Part shown: piece after piece, positions 26,853 through 34,458 of the stretch | Layout: each line of letters begins with the position of its first letter | How positions within the stretch are numbered: position 1 is the stretch's first letter | Assembly: GCF_004799665.1 (NCBI RefSeq) | Contig: NZ_CP031310.1 | Span: 1,976,887-2,040,886 of the forward strand | Direction: 5' to 3' | DNA from: Halapricum salinum | Lineage (GTDB): Archaea; Halobacteriota; Halobacteria; Halobacteriales; Haloarculaceae | Length of the DNA stretch: 64,000 nucleotides | Translations under genes and position numbers: made by a program | The notes under the pieces: generated by a model | Database searches by the model: none | The model's input: the letters and a program-made list of their open reading frames with translations, nothing else | What the model was told of the DNA's origin: nothing

Positions 26853-27833
26853 ATGGCTTCAGCTATCGAACTCACAGGCCTGACCAAACACTTCGGCGAG
26901 GTGGTCGCACTGGAGGATGTCGATCTCACCGTCGAAGAAGGGGAAATCTTCGGCTTTCTCGGGCCCAACGGGGCGGGGAAATCGACGACGATCGACACCT
27001 TGCTGGACTTTATCCGTCCGACCAGTGGCTCTGCCCGGGTTCTCGGACTGGACGCGCAGCGAGACAGTCTAGAGATCCGGCGCCGAACTGGTGTCCTCCC
27101 GGACGCCTACCAGGTGTACGACCGGCTGACCGGCCGCCAGCACGTCCAGTTCGCCATCGACTCCAAAGGGACCGACGACGATCCGCTGGCCCTGTTGGAG
27201 CGGGTCGGTATCGCCGACGCCGCCGACCGGAGAGCGGGCGGCTACTCCAAGGGGATGCGCCAGCGACTCGTCCTCGCGATGGCGCTGGTCGGCGCCCCCG
27301 AGATCCTGATCCTCGACGAGCCTTCGACCGGCCTCGACCCCAACGGGGCTCGTGAGATGCGCCAACTCATCCGTGCGGAGAACGAACGCGGTGCGACCGT
27401 GTTCTTCTCGTCGCACATCCTCGAACAGGTCGAAGCGATCTGTGATCGCGTCGCGATCCTCAACAAGGGCCGGATCGTCACCGTCGACACCATCGAGGGG
27501 CTGCGCGACACCGCCGGCACGGCGACGCAACTCTCGATCAGAGTCGACGCAGTGCCCGAGGGAGCGATCGAAGCGATCGAGGTCCTCGACGGTGTCCAGA
27601 GCGTGAACGCTTCCGGGACGACCGTCATCGTCCGCATCGAAGACGGATCGAAGACCGCGATCCTCGACGTCCTCGAATCCGCGGGCGCAGAAGTACTCGA
27701 CTTCTCGACCGCCGAGACCTCCCTCGAAGAGCTGTTCGCGCAGTTCACGACCGACTCACAGCGCAACCGGCCCTCGGAGGCTGACGCACTGGCGTCGGAG
27801 ACCGAGGCCGAACCCGCGGAGGTGGCCCGATGA
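26853..27833 (+). CDS. ABC transporter ATP-binding protein
   Basis: This 326-residue ATPase subunit belongs to an ABC-2 type exporter. Walker A is GPNGAGKST (about residues 39-47), the signature is GGYSKGMRQRL, Walker B is LILDEPSTGLDP and the switch histidine is in FSSHILEQVEA. An extra C-terminal domain of about 100 residues (EVLDGVQSVNASGTTVIVRI) is typical of CcmA/NodI-like ATPases. The upstream TTG at 26847 is less likely than ATG 26853. Its stop overlaps the permease start by 4 bases (ATGA), a sign of translational coupling. Confidence 0.92.
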   Translation: MASAIELTGLTKHFGEVVALEDVDLTVEEGEIFGFLGPNGAGKSTTIDTLLDFIRPTSGSARVLGLDAQRDSLEIRRRTGVLPDAYQVYDRLTGRQHVQFAIDSKGTDDDPLALLERVGIADAADRRAGGYSKGMRQRLVLAMALVGAPEILILDEPSTGLDPNGAREMRQLIRAENERGATVFFSSHILEQVEAICDRVAILNKGRIVTVDTIEGLRDTAGTATQLSIRVDAVPEGAIEAIEVLDGVQSVNASGTTVIVRIEDGSKTAILDVLESAGAEVLDFSTAETSLEELFAQFTTDSQRNRPSEADALASETEAEPAEVAR

Positions 27834-28663
27834 CCTGGGCCGTCGTCGCGCGCAAGGACTTCAACGACGCCCGCCGCTCGCGCTCGCTGTGGGGACTGTC
27901 GGCGGCGTTCCTCGTGCTGGCGTTGCTGTTCGCCGGGCTCTACGCGTTCGTCCCCGAGGTCACTGCCGACGAGGAGATGTCTACGGTCGGACTGATGACG
28001 TTCCTCGCGGCCCCGATCGCGTTGTTCGTCGCCGTCGCGTCGCTGGTCGTCGCGTACAAGTCGGTCGCCGGTGAAGCCGAGTCCGGCTCGGGCAAGCTCC
28101 TGTTGGGTCTGCCCCACACCCGCCGCGACGTCGTCCTCGGGAAGGTCGTCGGCCGCTCGCTCGTCCTCGCGGTCCCAGTCCTCGTCGGGCTGGTCGCGAT
28201 GCTCGCGATCGTCTTCGTGGGCGAAGTGACCTTCTCGGCCGCCGACTACGTCCTGTTCGGGCTGGTGACGATGCTGTTCGTTCTGGTCTACATGGCGTTC
28301 TTCGTCGGCATTTCCGCGAGCACGACCTCGACCGCCAGAGCGGCCACGCTCAGCGTGCTCGCGCTGGTGATCCTGGAGTTCGCCTGGGACGTCGTCCCGA
28401 TCGGTGCCTGGTTCGTCGCCAACGGCTTCGTGGTTCCGCCGGGGCTGTTCAGCGGTGCCGCGATGCCCGACTGGGTCGCGTTCCTCGCGAATATGCCGCC
28501 CAGTTCGGCCTATCTCAACAGCGTCGGTGGCGTCCTCACCGGCTCGATGAGCGGGGCCGGCCCGTGGTATCTCTCGCAGTGGTTCAGCCTGGTCGTCCTC
28601 GCCGTCTGGGGGATCGTCCCACTCGTCGTCGGCTACCTGCGCTACAACCGCGCGGATCTCTGA
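27830..28663 (+). CDS. ABC-2 type transporter permease
   Basis: This 277-residue permease has six predicted membrane helices: about residues 23-43, 56-78, 104-124, 138-158, 166-190 and 246-268. The N-terminus VVARKDFNDARRSRSLWGL is the usual cytoplasmic elbow, and VAYKSVAGEAESGSGKLLL is a typical loop after helix 2, common in ABC-2 permeases related to NosY. It pairs with the ATPase that overlaps its start. The exported substrate is unknown; copper, drugs and lipids are all known for the family. Confidence 0.88.
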   Translation: MTWAVVARKDFNDARRSRSLWGLSAAFLVLALLFAGLYAFVPEVTADEEMSTVGLMTFLAAPIALFVAVASLVVAYKSVAGEAESGSGKLLLGLPHTRRDVVLGKVVGRSLVLAVPVLVGLVAMLAIVFVGEVTFSAADYVLFGLVTMLFVLVYMAFFVGISASTTSTARAATLSVLALVILEFAWDVVPIGAWFVANGFVVPPGLFSGAAMPDWVAFLANMPPSSAYLNSVGGVLTGSMSGAGPWYLSQWFSLVVLAVWGIVPLVVGYLRYNRADL

Positions 28664-28716
28664 TCGCTCGTTTTCGCCAGCGAACCCTTTCCTGACTGGC
28701 ATCTGTAGCACTCGAC

Positions 28717-29736
28717 ATGCGCACCATCGACGGCTCGGACGGTGGCGGCCAACTCCTTCGGACGGCGCTGACGCTCTCGGTGCTCACCGAGGCCCCGGTC
28801 CGGATCGAGTCAATCCGCGGCTCCAGACCCGACCCCGGGCTTCGCCCACAGCACTTGGCGGCGGTCGAACTCGCCGCCGACTACTGTGACGCGACCGTCG
28901 AGGGCGACGTGATCGACTCGGAGACCGTCACGTTTCGGCCGGGGGAGGCGCGCGAACCGACGCTCGACGCGTCGATCCCGACTGCCGGAAGCGTGACGCT
29001 GTTGCTCGATACGGTGTTGCCGTTCGCACTCGACAGCGAGGAGCCGATCACAGTCGCGGTGACTGGCGGGACCGACGTGAAGTGGTCGCCGCCGGCCGCG
29101 TCCCTTCAGCGGGTCAAACTCCCGCTGCTCGCTCGGTTCGGTCTCGACGCCGAAGTGGAACTCGAACGGACGGGCTTCTACCCTGCCGGTGGCGGCAAGG
29201 TAACACTTCGCTGTCGCTCCTCCTCGTTGTCGCCGATCGAACTTGACGATCGGGGGGCGTTCGAAGACGTCTGGATTCACTCGAAGGCCTCAGAGGATCT
29301 TGCCGACCGAGACGTGGCCGATCGCCAAGCTGAACAGGCCCGACAGCGGCTCCACGCTGCCGGAATCACGATGCGAGAGCCGACCGTCGAGTACGTCGAG
29401 ACCCGCTCGACCGGCTCCGTGATCCTTCTTCGAGCCGAGTACGAGCGATCGCTGGCGGGGTTCGACGAACTGGGCGAACCCGGCCGAACCGCAGAAGCCG
29501 TCGCCGATCGCGCTGTCGACGCTTTCAGGGCGTTTCACTATACCGACGCAGCAGTCGACGAACACGTGGCCGACCAGTTGCTAGTCTTTCTCGCGCTCGT
29601 GGGTGGCCGGGTCCGGATACCGGGCGTGACCGACCACGTCGAGACGACGCTCGCGCTCCTCGATCGCTTCGACTGTGACGTTCGGATCGACGATCGAGAC
29701 GACACGTCGGCTTCGATCGTCGCTTCCCCACTGTAG
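28717..29736 (+). CDS. rtcA: RNA 3'-terminal phosphate cyclase RtcA
   Basis: RtcA converts an RNA 3'-phosphate to a 2',3'-cyclic phosphate using ATP and a covalent enzyme-His-AMP. The 339-residue protein opens with the family signature IDGSDGGGQLLRTALTLS, then RPDPGLRPQHLAAVELA, GGTDVKWSPPAASLQ and FYPAGGGKVTL. The nucleophilic histidine is His283 in VDEHVADQLLVFLAL. The length matches archaeal RtcA. It has its own position 54 bp after the ABC permease, and the window also holds KptA and an RNA ligase. Confidence 0.95.
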   Translation: MRTIDGSDGGGQLLRTALTLSVLTEAPVRIESIRGSRPDPGLRPQHLAAVELAADYCDATVEGDVIDSETVTFRPGEAREPTLDASIPTAGSVTLLLDTVLPFALDSEEPITVAVTGGTDVKWSPPAASLQRVKLPLLARFGLDAEVELERTGFYPAGGGKVTLRCRSSSLSPIELDDRGAFEDVWIHSKASEDLADRDVADRQAEQARQRLHAAGITMREPTVEYVETRSTGSVILLRAEYERSLAGFDELGEPGRTAEAVADRAVDAFRAFHYTDAAVDEHVADQLLVFLALVGGRVRIPGVTDHVETTLALLDRFDCDVRIDDRDDTSASIVASPL

Positions 29737-29763
29737 CCCCTTCGAGCAGGCTCGACAGTCGGC

Positions 29764-30339
29764 TCAGTCCTCACTCGCGGGTGCGGTCGCTCCCACCCGA
29801 CCCTCGACGAACGCCGCGAAGTCGTCGGTGAACGCTTCGACTTCTTCCCAGTCGGTGTACTCGTAGTCCCGAGAGGTGTCGGTGTCGCCGGTCGCATCCT
29901 TCGCAATTCGCTTGAGCATGAGCCGCTTCAGGAAACCGTACTTCGAGTAGCGCAACGCACCGCCGAACAGCCCGATCCGGTCGGGGTGAAAGTCCGTTTC
30001 GGCGATCAGGTCCTCGACGTACTTCGCGGCTTCGGCCTGCCCTTCGGGATCCTCGACTGCCGAGGAGAGCGACACCTGGAAGAAGCCGCTCGGCACCGCC
30101 GCGAGCGCGTCGTGGTGGCCCGTTACGAACTCAGTAATAGCGGATTGGTGTTTCCCGACGTGGATCGACGACCCGACGAGGACGGCGTCGAAGTCCTCGA
30201 CTGTGTGTCCTCCGAGACCGTCGCCGACGTCGATTGTCGTCGTTGCGTGGCCACGCTCGGCCAGGGTCTCGGCGATCTGGCCGGCTACTTTCTCGGTCTG
30301 TCCCTCGCTGGTGCCATAGACGATCAGGAACGACGCCAT
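29764..30339 (-). CDS. Flavodoxin-domain protein, HemG-like
   Basis: This 191-residue protein has an N-terminal flavodoxin fold. The FMN phosphate loop is LIVYGTSEGQTEKVAGQIAE, followed by DAVLVGSSIHVGKHQSAITEFV and LFGGALRYSKYGFLKRLMLK. The GSSIHVGKH and FGGALRY motifs resemble protoporphyrinogen dehydrogenase HemG, and haloarchaeal members are often annotated that way. A heme role is possible but not shown by neighbours. ATG 30339 matches the flavodoxin start; the frame is open much further upstream through unrelated sequence. Confidence 0.82.
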   Translation of the reverse strand: MASFLIVYGTSEGQTEKVAGQIAETLAERGHATTTIDVGDGLGGHTVEDFDAVLVGSSIHVGKHQSAITEFVTGHHDALAAVPSGFFQVSLSSAVEDPEGQAEAAKYVEDLIAETDFHPDRIGLFGGALRYSKYGFLKRLMLKRIAKDATGDTDTSRDYEYTDWEEVEAFTDDFAAFVEGRVGATAPASED

Positions 30340-30485
30340 AGCCCTAGTACGTTCAGTGACGTGATAAATCTGGGAGCGACGCGTGTCAGCAGGAGTCCCA
30401 GCGCGAGTTTTGGCGGCCGGATTTTCGGCGTTGCCGAGAGATTTATAGTGCTCGAAAGCGGCGCTGTGGGTCAGTGACACAGGGC

Positions 30486-30491
30486 TTATAA
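30486..30491 (+). promoter_or_regulatory. TATA box of psmB
   Basis: TTATAA lies 23-28 bases before ATG 30514. GGAGGT at 30508-30513 touches that ATG, too close for a normal ribosome site, so translation is probably leaderless. Confidence 0.6.
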
Positions 30492-30513
30492 CGAGTGACT
30501 GGCTAAGGGAGGT

Positions 30514-31239
30514 ATGATGCAAAACAACGGTTTCAGTAGTGGACCTTCGATCCACGGCGACGGCCGGGCCGACGTGACTGGTTCCGAGCTGGTCGATCTC
30601 CCGGACGCACAGGACAGCACGCTCGACGTCGATCGCGAGACGCTCAAGACCGGAACGACCACGGTCGGCCTCAAAGCCGAGGACGGCGTCGTCCTCGTGA
30701 CCGACATGCGCGCCAGCCTGGGCAACATGGTCTCCAGCAAGGCGACCCAGAAAGTCGAACAGGTCCACCCGACCGCCGCGATGACTATCGCTGGCTCGGT
30801 CTCTGCTGCTCAGAGCCTCCTGTCGACCATCGAGGCCGAGGCGAAACTCTACGAGCTTCGCCGGGACAAGGAGCTGTCGATCAACGGGCTCAGCACCCTC
30901 CTCGGGAATCTGCTCCGCAGCGGTGCGTTCCTGGTCGTCGTGCCCGTGCTTGGCGGCGTCGACGACGACGGCCCGCACATCTACAGCTTCGACGCGCTCG
31001 GTGGCAAGTCCGAAGAGGACTACGCCGTCAGCGGCTCGGGGACGCAGTTCGCGCTGGGTGTTCTCGAAAACCGCTACGAAGAGGGTATCTCGATGGACGA
31101 CGCCGAGGACGCCGCGATCGACGCCGTCTTGACGGCCATCGAGCGTGACACCGCCAGTGGTAACGGGCTCACCGTCGCCCGGATCACGGCCGACGGCGTC
31201 GACATCGAGAAGCACGAGGATCTGGCCGAACTCCAGTAA
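30514..31239 (+). CDS. psmB: Proteasome beta subunit
   Basis: This is the proteolytic subunit of the archaeal 20S proteasome. The 241-residue precursor has a long propeptide ending LKTG, cleaved before Thr48 of TTTVGLKAEDGVVLVTDMRA to free the catalytic threonine. Lys in VSSKATQKVEQV and the SGSGTQFALGVLE segment are typical. The first two codons are both ATG (30514 and 30517), so the N-terminus could be one residue shorter. Haloarchaea use this subunit with alpha1/alpha2 and PAN ATPases, none of which is in this window. Confidence 0.95.
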   Translation: MMQNNGFSSGPSIHGDGRADVTGSELVDLPDAQDSTLDVDRETLKTGTTTVGLKAEDGVVLVTDMRASLGNMVSSKATQKVEQVHPTAAMTIAGSVSAAQSLLSTIEAEAKLYELRRDKELSINGLSTLLGNLLRSGAFLVVVPVLGGVDDDGPHIYSFDALGGKSEEDYAVSGSGTQFALGVLENRYEEGISMDDAEDAAIDAVLTAIERDTASGNGLTVARITADGVDIEKHEDLAELQ

Positions 31240-31323
31240 GCCGACCCGTTCGTTTCTCGTCTGTCGAGAATCAACGTCGTCAGTTATCGTCTCGGCGAGC
31301 GTTGTTGTTCTCGGTGCGTATCT

Positions 31324-31956
31324 ATGCCTGAGACACTGTCACAGCCAGTTTCGATCGGTGAGACGACGATCCGTCCGCGCCGACTCGCCGGCGTCCTCCT
31401 GTTCGCGCTGTCGGCGCAGTTCATGACCGTCATCATGCTCGCTGCGGCGATGGCTCCCGACTACGACTTCGGTGCGTCGGCGATCAGCGACCTCGGGACG
31501 ATCCCCGAGACGGCGCTACTGTTCAACGGGTCGCTGGTCCTCGTGGGTGTGCTCAACATCGCTGGCGGCTATCTGCTCTACCGGAGTGAGGGTGCCCGCT
31601 GGCTGTTGGGAATCTACGTCGCCGCCGGGATCGGCGCGATCGGCGCGGGTCTCGTCCCGCTGGACGTCGCGGACGTTCACGGCCTCTTCGCACTCGTTGC
31701 CTTCCTGGGGTTCAACCTCGAAGCCCTCGGGACTGCCACCAGGCTGACTGGCGTGATGCGCGTCCTCTCGATCCTCGCGGGCGTGCTCGGTCTGCTGTTC
31801 GTCGTCGTGATGATCGTCGGCGACGCCGGCAACACGTCGGTGTTCGGTCCGATCGGCCACGGCGGAGCCGAGCGCATGATCGTCTACCCGGTCATGCTCT
31901 GGCTGGTCGCCTTCGGCGGATATCTGCTCGGGCGCGATGTCGGTGCTGGACTGTGA
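31324..31956 (+). CDS. DUF998 family membrane protein
   Basis: This 210-residue protein has six predicted membrane helices. Family features are LLFALSAQFMTVIMLAAAM, then YDFGASAISDLGTIPETALLFN (the conserved SDLG segment), IGAGLVPLDVADVHGLFAL with VHG, and a last part with GPIGHGGAERMIVYPVMLW. DUF998 proteins are polytopic membrane proteins of unknown function found in bacteria and archaea. It follows psmB on the same strand with 84 bp between them. Confidence 0.85.
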   Translation: MPETLSQPVSIGETTIRPRRLAGVLLFALSAQFMTVIMLAAAMAPDYDFGASAISDLGTIPETALLFNGSLVLVGVLNIAGGYLLYRSEGARWLLGIYVAAGIGAIGAGLVPLDVADVHGLFALVAFLGFNLEALGTATRLTGVMRVLSILAGVLGLLFVVVMIVGDAGNTSVFGPIGHGGAERMIVYPVMLWLVAFGGYLLGRDVGAGL

Positions 31957-32010
31957 TCCGGCTGTCGAACGAACCCGAAATATACCTGTTTTCCCGTCGA
32001 ATCGATTCGT

Positions 32011-32391
32011 ATGCTCGGCCGTGACATGGTCTCCGGGTTCGGAGCCGGGATCGCTGTCGCGCTCGTCGTGTCCGTCATCCTCATCGAGGCGCTTCCGTTC
32101 GAGTTCTCGGCGATCGTCGCCCTCCCGGTCGGCCTGCTCGCGGGAATCGGGACTGGCGTGCTGGTGGCCCGGCGCTACGAGCAGGTCGACCGCTCGACAC
32201 GCGCGCTGTTCGACGGGAGCGCCGGCTTCGGCTACACCGTCGTCCTGTTGGTCGCAGCGCGATACGTCGGCCGGCTCGGTCTCCGATCGATCGTCACGTT
32301 CCAGCGACTGCTCGTCGCCGCTGTCGTCGTCGCGCTCCTGACAGCGATGGCGTCCTGGCTGTTCGCTCGCTCGGCTGTTGCCGGCCGTTGA
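32011..32391 (+). CDS. Small membrane protein of unknown function
   Basis: This 126-residue protein has four hydrophobic segments, about residues 9-25, 33-51, 70-83 and 100-120. Between helices 2 and 3 lies VARRYEQVDRSTRALFDGSA, probably cytoplasmic. It resembles short haloarchaeal membrane proteins of the DUF-only kind; I do not recognise a specific family. It follows the DUF998 gene by 54 bp, so the two may be co-expressed. Confidence 0.65.
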   Translation: MLGRDMVSGFGAGIAVALVVSVILIEALPFEFSAIVALPVGLLAGIGTGVLVARRYEQVDRSTRALFDGSAGFGYTVVLLVAARYVGRLGLRSIVTFQRLLVAAVVVALLTAMASWLFARSAVAGR

Positions 32392-32407
32392 TCGCTCCTG
32401 GTCGGCG

Positions 32408-33067
32408 TCACTCGACTGCTCGAATCAGATCCAGCAGTTCGTCGCGGTAGGTGTTCGGGTCGGTCGGTGGGCGCTCGTCTTCGTCGAGACCGGCGAGCAG
32501 GCCGTCGAGGCCACCTGTCGGGTACACGCCGCCGGCGATCCGGAAGCTACCGCCTGTCGACCAGACGGCCAGCCAGCCTTCCACGTCGAGGGCGTCGGTC
32601 GGCGCGTTCTCGAAGGGGTAGCTCGCGGTGTACTTGACCAGGCTCGCCCGGTCGCCCGACTCGGTGCGGGCGCGCTGGCTGGAGCCGCGCTCGACGTTCT
32701 CGAAGCCGCGGGATTCGAGGTCTCCCTGGAAGGATCGCCGTGCCTCGGCGACGACGGTCGGGCGCAGTGACGCCGGGCCGATCCCGGGGGTGAGCGGCGG
32801 GCTGAAGGTGAGTGCCGTCGCGAAGACGAAGCGCCAGTAGTCGCCTCGGCCGTTCGTCTCGACGATCCGATCGTCGCTCGTCTCCTCGGCGAGCAGGTCG
32901 GCGACTCCCGCCCGTTCGAGCGCCTCACAGAGGGCCGCGTCTTCGTAGAGCACAGTGTGGCCGACCACCGAGACCGTGGACAGTCTGAACACCGTCGACT
33001 CCTCGCGCACGCGCTCGTCCCACCCGTCGAGTAGCGCCTCCGGGACCACCGGATACCCGTCTGTCAT
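32408..33067 (-). CDS. Conserved haloarchaeal protein of unknown function
   Basis: This 219-residue soluble protein has no signal or membrane segment. Visible features are VSVVGHTVLYEDAALCEAL at about 32-50, WRFVFATALTFSPPLTPGIG, TVVAEARRSFQGDLESRGF, ASLVKYTASYPF and DVEGWLAVWSTGGSFRIAGG. The blocks read like one compact alpha/beta domain. I do not recognise an enzyme motif. It converges on the small membrane protein gene; the hairpin-rich repeat begins 134 bp upstream of its start. Confidence 0.7.
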   Translation of the reverse strand: MTDGYPVVPEALLDGWDERVREESTVFRLSTVSVVGHTVLYEDAALCEALERAGVADLLAEETSDDRIVETNGRGDYWRFVFATALTFSPPLTPGIGPASLRPTVVAEARRSFQGDLESRGFENVERGSSQRARTESGDRASLVKYTASYPFENAPTDALDVEGWLAVWSTGGSFRIAGGVYPTGGLDGLLAGLDEDERPPTDPNTYRDELLDLIRAVE

Positions 33068-33200
33068 CGTCCTCGCTTCGGGTTCTGTCTCCTTGCTCTT
33101 TCTGCCGTCTCTAACCTCTTTGGAATTTGTTCGTAATGGTTGGGTCGAAATTTTGGAGACTGGCGTGTGCAGTCACGACGTCGTGTCGTGACGACTTCAC

Positions 33201-33797
33201 GCGAGGGATGAGTGAGCCGGAGGCGAGCGAATCGGCTGGGGAGGGTGTGGTGCGGTTGGAATGCTGTTGCAGTGTGGTTGCGGGTGGGGCTTTCTGGATC
33301 TGCTGAACTGTACAGGAGGCCCAGAAAGCCCCGACAGACTCGGAGTCGTCGGCGCTACGCGCCGACTGCTTGAGGGACCTCCGGTCCCTCTCTGGCTGCG
33401 ACTCGCTGCGCTCCTCGCCTCGCTACGCTCGGCGGCGGTGTCGTGCGGGCGACCCGTGAGTCGCCCGCACGGCCAGAGGGACCTTCGGTCCCTCCCTGCT
33501 TACGTCGTGGTTCGAGAGAGCGGAGCTCTCTCGTCATCACGAAAGACCTCCGGTCTTTCGGACGATCTCGCTCTCCGAGCAGGGAGGCCGGTTTCACCGG
33601 CCTCCTATAATGTGGCGGCTTCGCCGCCACGCTTGTCACCCCTTTCAGTCCCACCCACAGCAACGGCAGCCACACCCTCCTCACGGGTCGCGATGCTCCC
33701 CGTTCGTCCAGTCGGCGGCGCTCCCATCGGTCGCGCCGCCCGCTCCCCAACCGACTGCGTTGCTCGTCGCTTCGCTCCTGCGCTACTCATCCCTCGC
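33201..33797. repeat. Hairpin-rich dispersed element, copy B
   Basis: The ends are inverted: GCGAGGGATGAGT (33201-33213) and ACTCATCCCTCGC (33785-33797). Inside are GGGGCTTTCTGG/CCAGAAAGCCCC with a 23-nt loop (33286-33332) and seven perfect hairpins with 3-nt loops or one 6-nt loop: 33348-33366, 33372-33390, 33442-33471, 33476-33494, 33513-33533, 33540-33560 and 33583-33605, plus 33612-33630. The tract CCCTTTCAGTCCCACCCACA begins at 33640. No protein-coding gene is convincing. A related copy lies at 50497-50945. Confidence 0.85.
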
Positions 33798-33941
33798 GCA
33801 ATTCCGGCTCGCGACGGCACGCGAGCCAGCGCGCGCCGGGTTGACTGGTACTGAGCACAAGTACAATACAGAGTGCCCGGGCGGGCACTAGAGACCTCTC
33901 GGAAAGAGCGGCGACAACGGAACAAAGGGGATAGACAACTC

Positions 33942-34355
33942 CTAGCCTACTCGCTCGTCCAAAATCAGCCTCGTCTTCGTGTTCACGACCTCATCGAGTT
34001 CCCGGGCCTGCGTGATCAGGTCGTTCACGCCGGCCGTGTCTGCGGCGTCGACCACCAGCACGATGTCCTCCTCGCCGCCGACCTGCCAGACGAAGTCGAC
34101 CTCCGGCCACTCGGCGAGACGCTCGCTGACTTCGCTGGTGTCGACGTTGACGTCGACGCTGAGCTCGATCATCGACTTGATGTTGCCCGTCCGTGTCGCC
34201 ACGGTGAAGCGCTCGATCACCCCGTCGTCGACCAGCTGCTCGACGCGGTTGCGGACGGTCCCCTCCGAGGTCCCCACGGCGTCGGCAATCTCCGTGTAGG
34301 GCGTTCGGGCGTCCTCCCGGAGGATGCCGAGGATCTGCTGGTCCAGCTCGTCCAT
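33942..34355 (-). CDS. Lrp/AsnC family transcriptional regulator
   Basis: This 137-residue regulator has an N-terminal winged HTH (LDQQILGILREDARTPYTEI, then VGTSEGTVRNRVEQLVDDGV) and a C-terminal RAM domain (MIELSVDVNVDTSEVSERLA, FVWQVGGEEDIVLVVDA). Lrp proteins bind amino acids or related ligands and act at paired sites. The gene is divergent from carA with a 102-bp spacer holding a 19-bp palindrome. Control of carA and of itself is therefore likely, with glutamine, arginine or another pathway metabolite as possible ligands. Confidence 0.92.
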   Translation of the reverse strand: MDELDQQILGILREDARTPYTEIADAVGTSEGTVRNRVEQLVDDGVIERFTVATRTGNIKSMIELSVDVNVDTSEVSERLAEWPEVDFVWQVGGEEDIVLVVDAADTAGVNDLITQARELDEVVNTKTRLILDERVG

Positions 34356-34389
34356 TGAGATGTGACCCTACTCCGGGTCCGTACTTGAG

Positions 34390-34458
34390 GATTACGAAAT
34401 TCGTAATCGAGCTTCGAAAGCAACGCTTATCAGCCGGTCTTTCATACGCATCTCGTAA
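34390..34458 (+). promoter_or_regulatory. carA/lrp intergenic operator and carA TATA box
   Basis: GATTACGAAATTCGTAATC (34390-34408) is a perfect palindrome apart from its central base. GCTTATCA (34425-34432) is the likely carA TATA box, about 28 bp before the ATG. A third half-site, TCGTAA, lies at 34453-34458, its last base being the A of the carA start codon. The arms match the sites before carB. Confidence 0.75.

Noticed and set aside
33261-33854. A 197-codon frame inside the copy B repeat
   Set aside because: Its sequence comes from the arms of perfect hairpins (LRSAAVSCGRP and the like) and lacks haloarchaeal protein composition.
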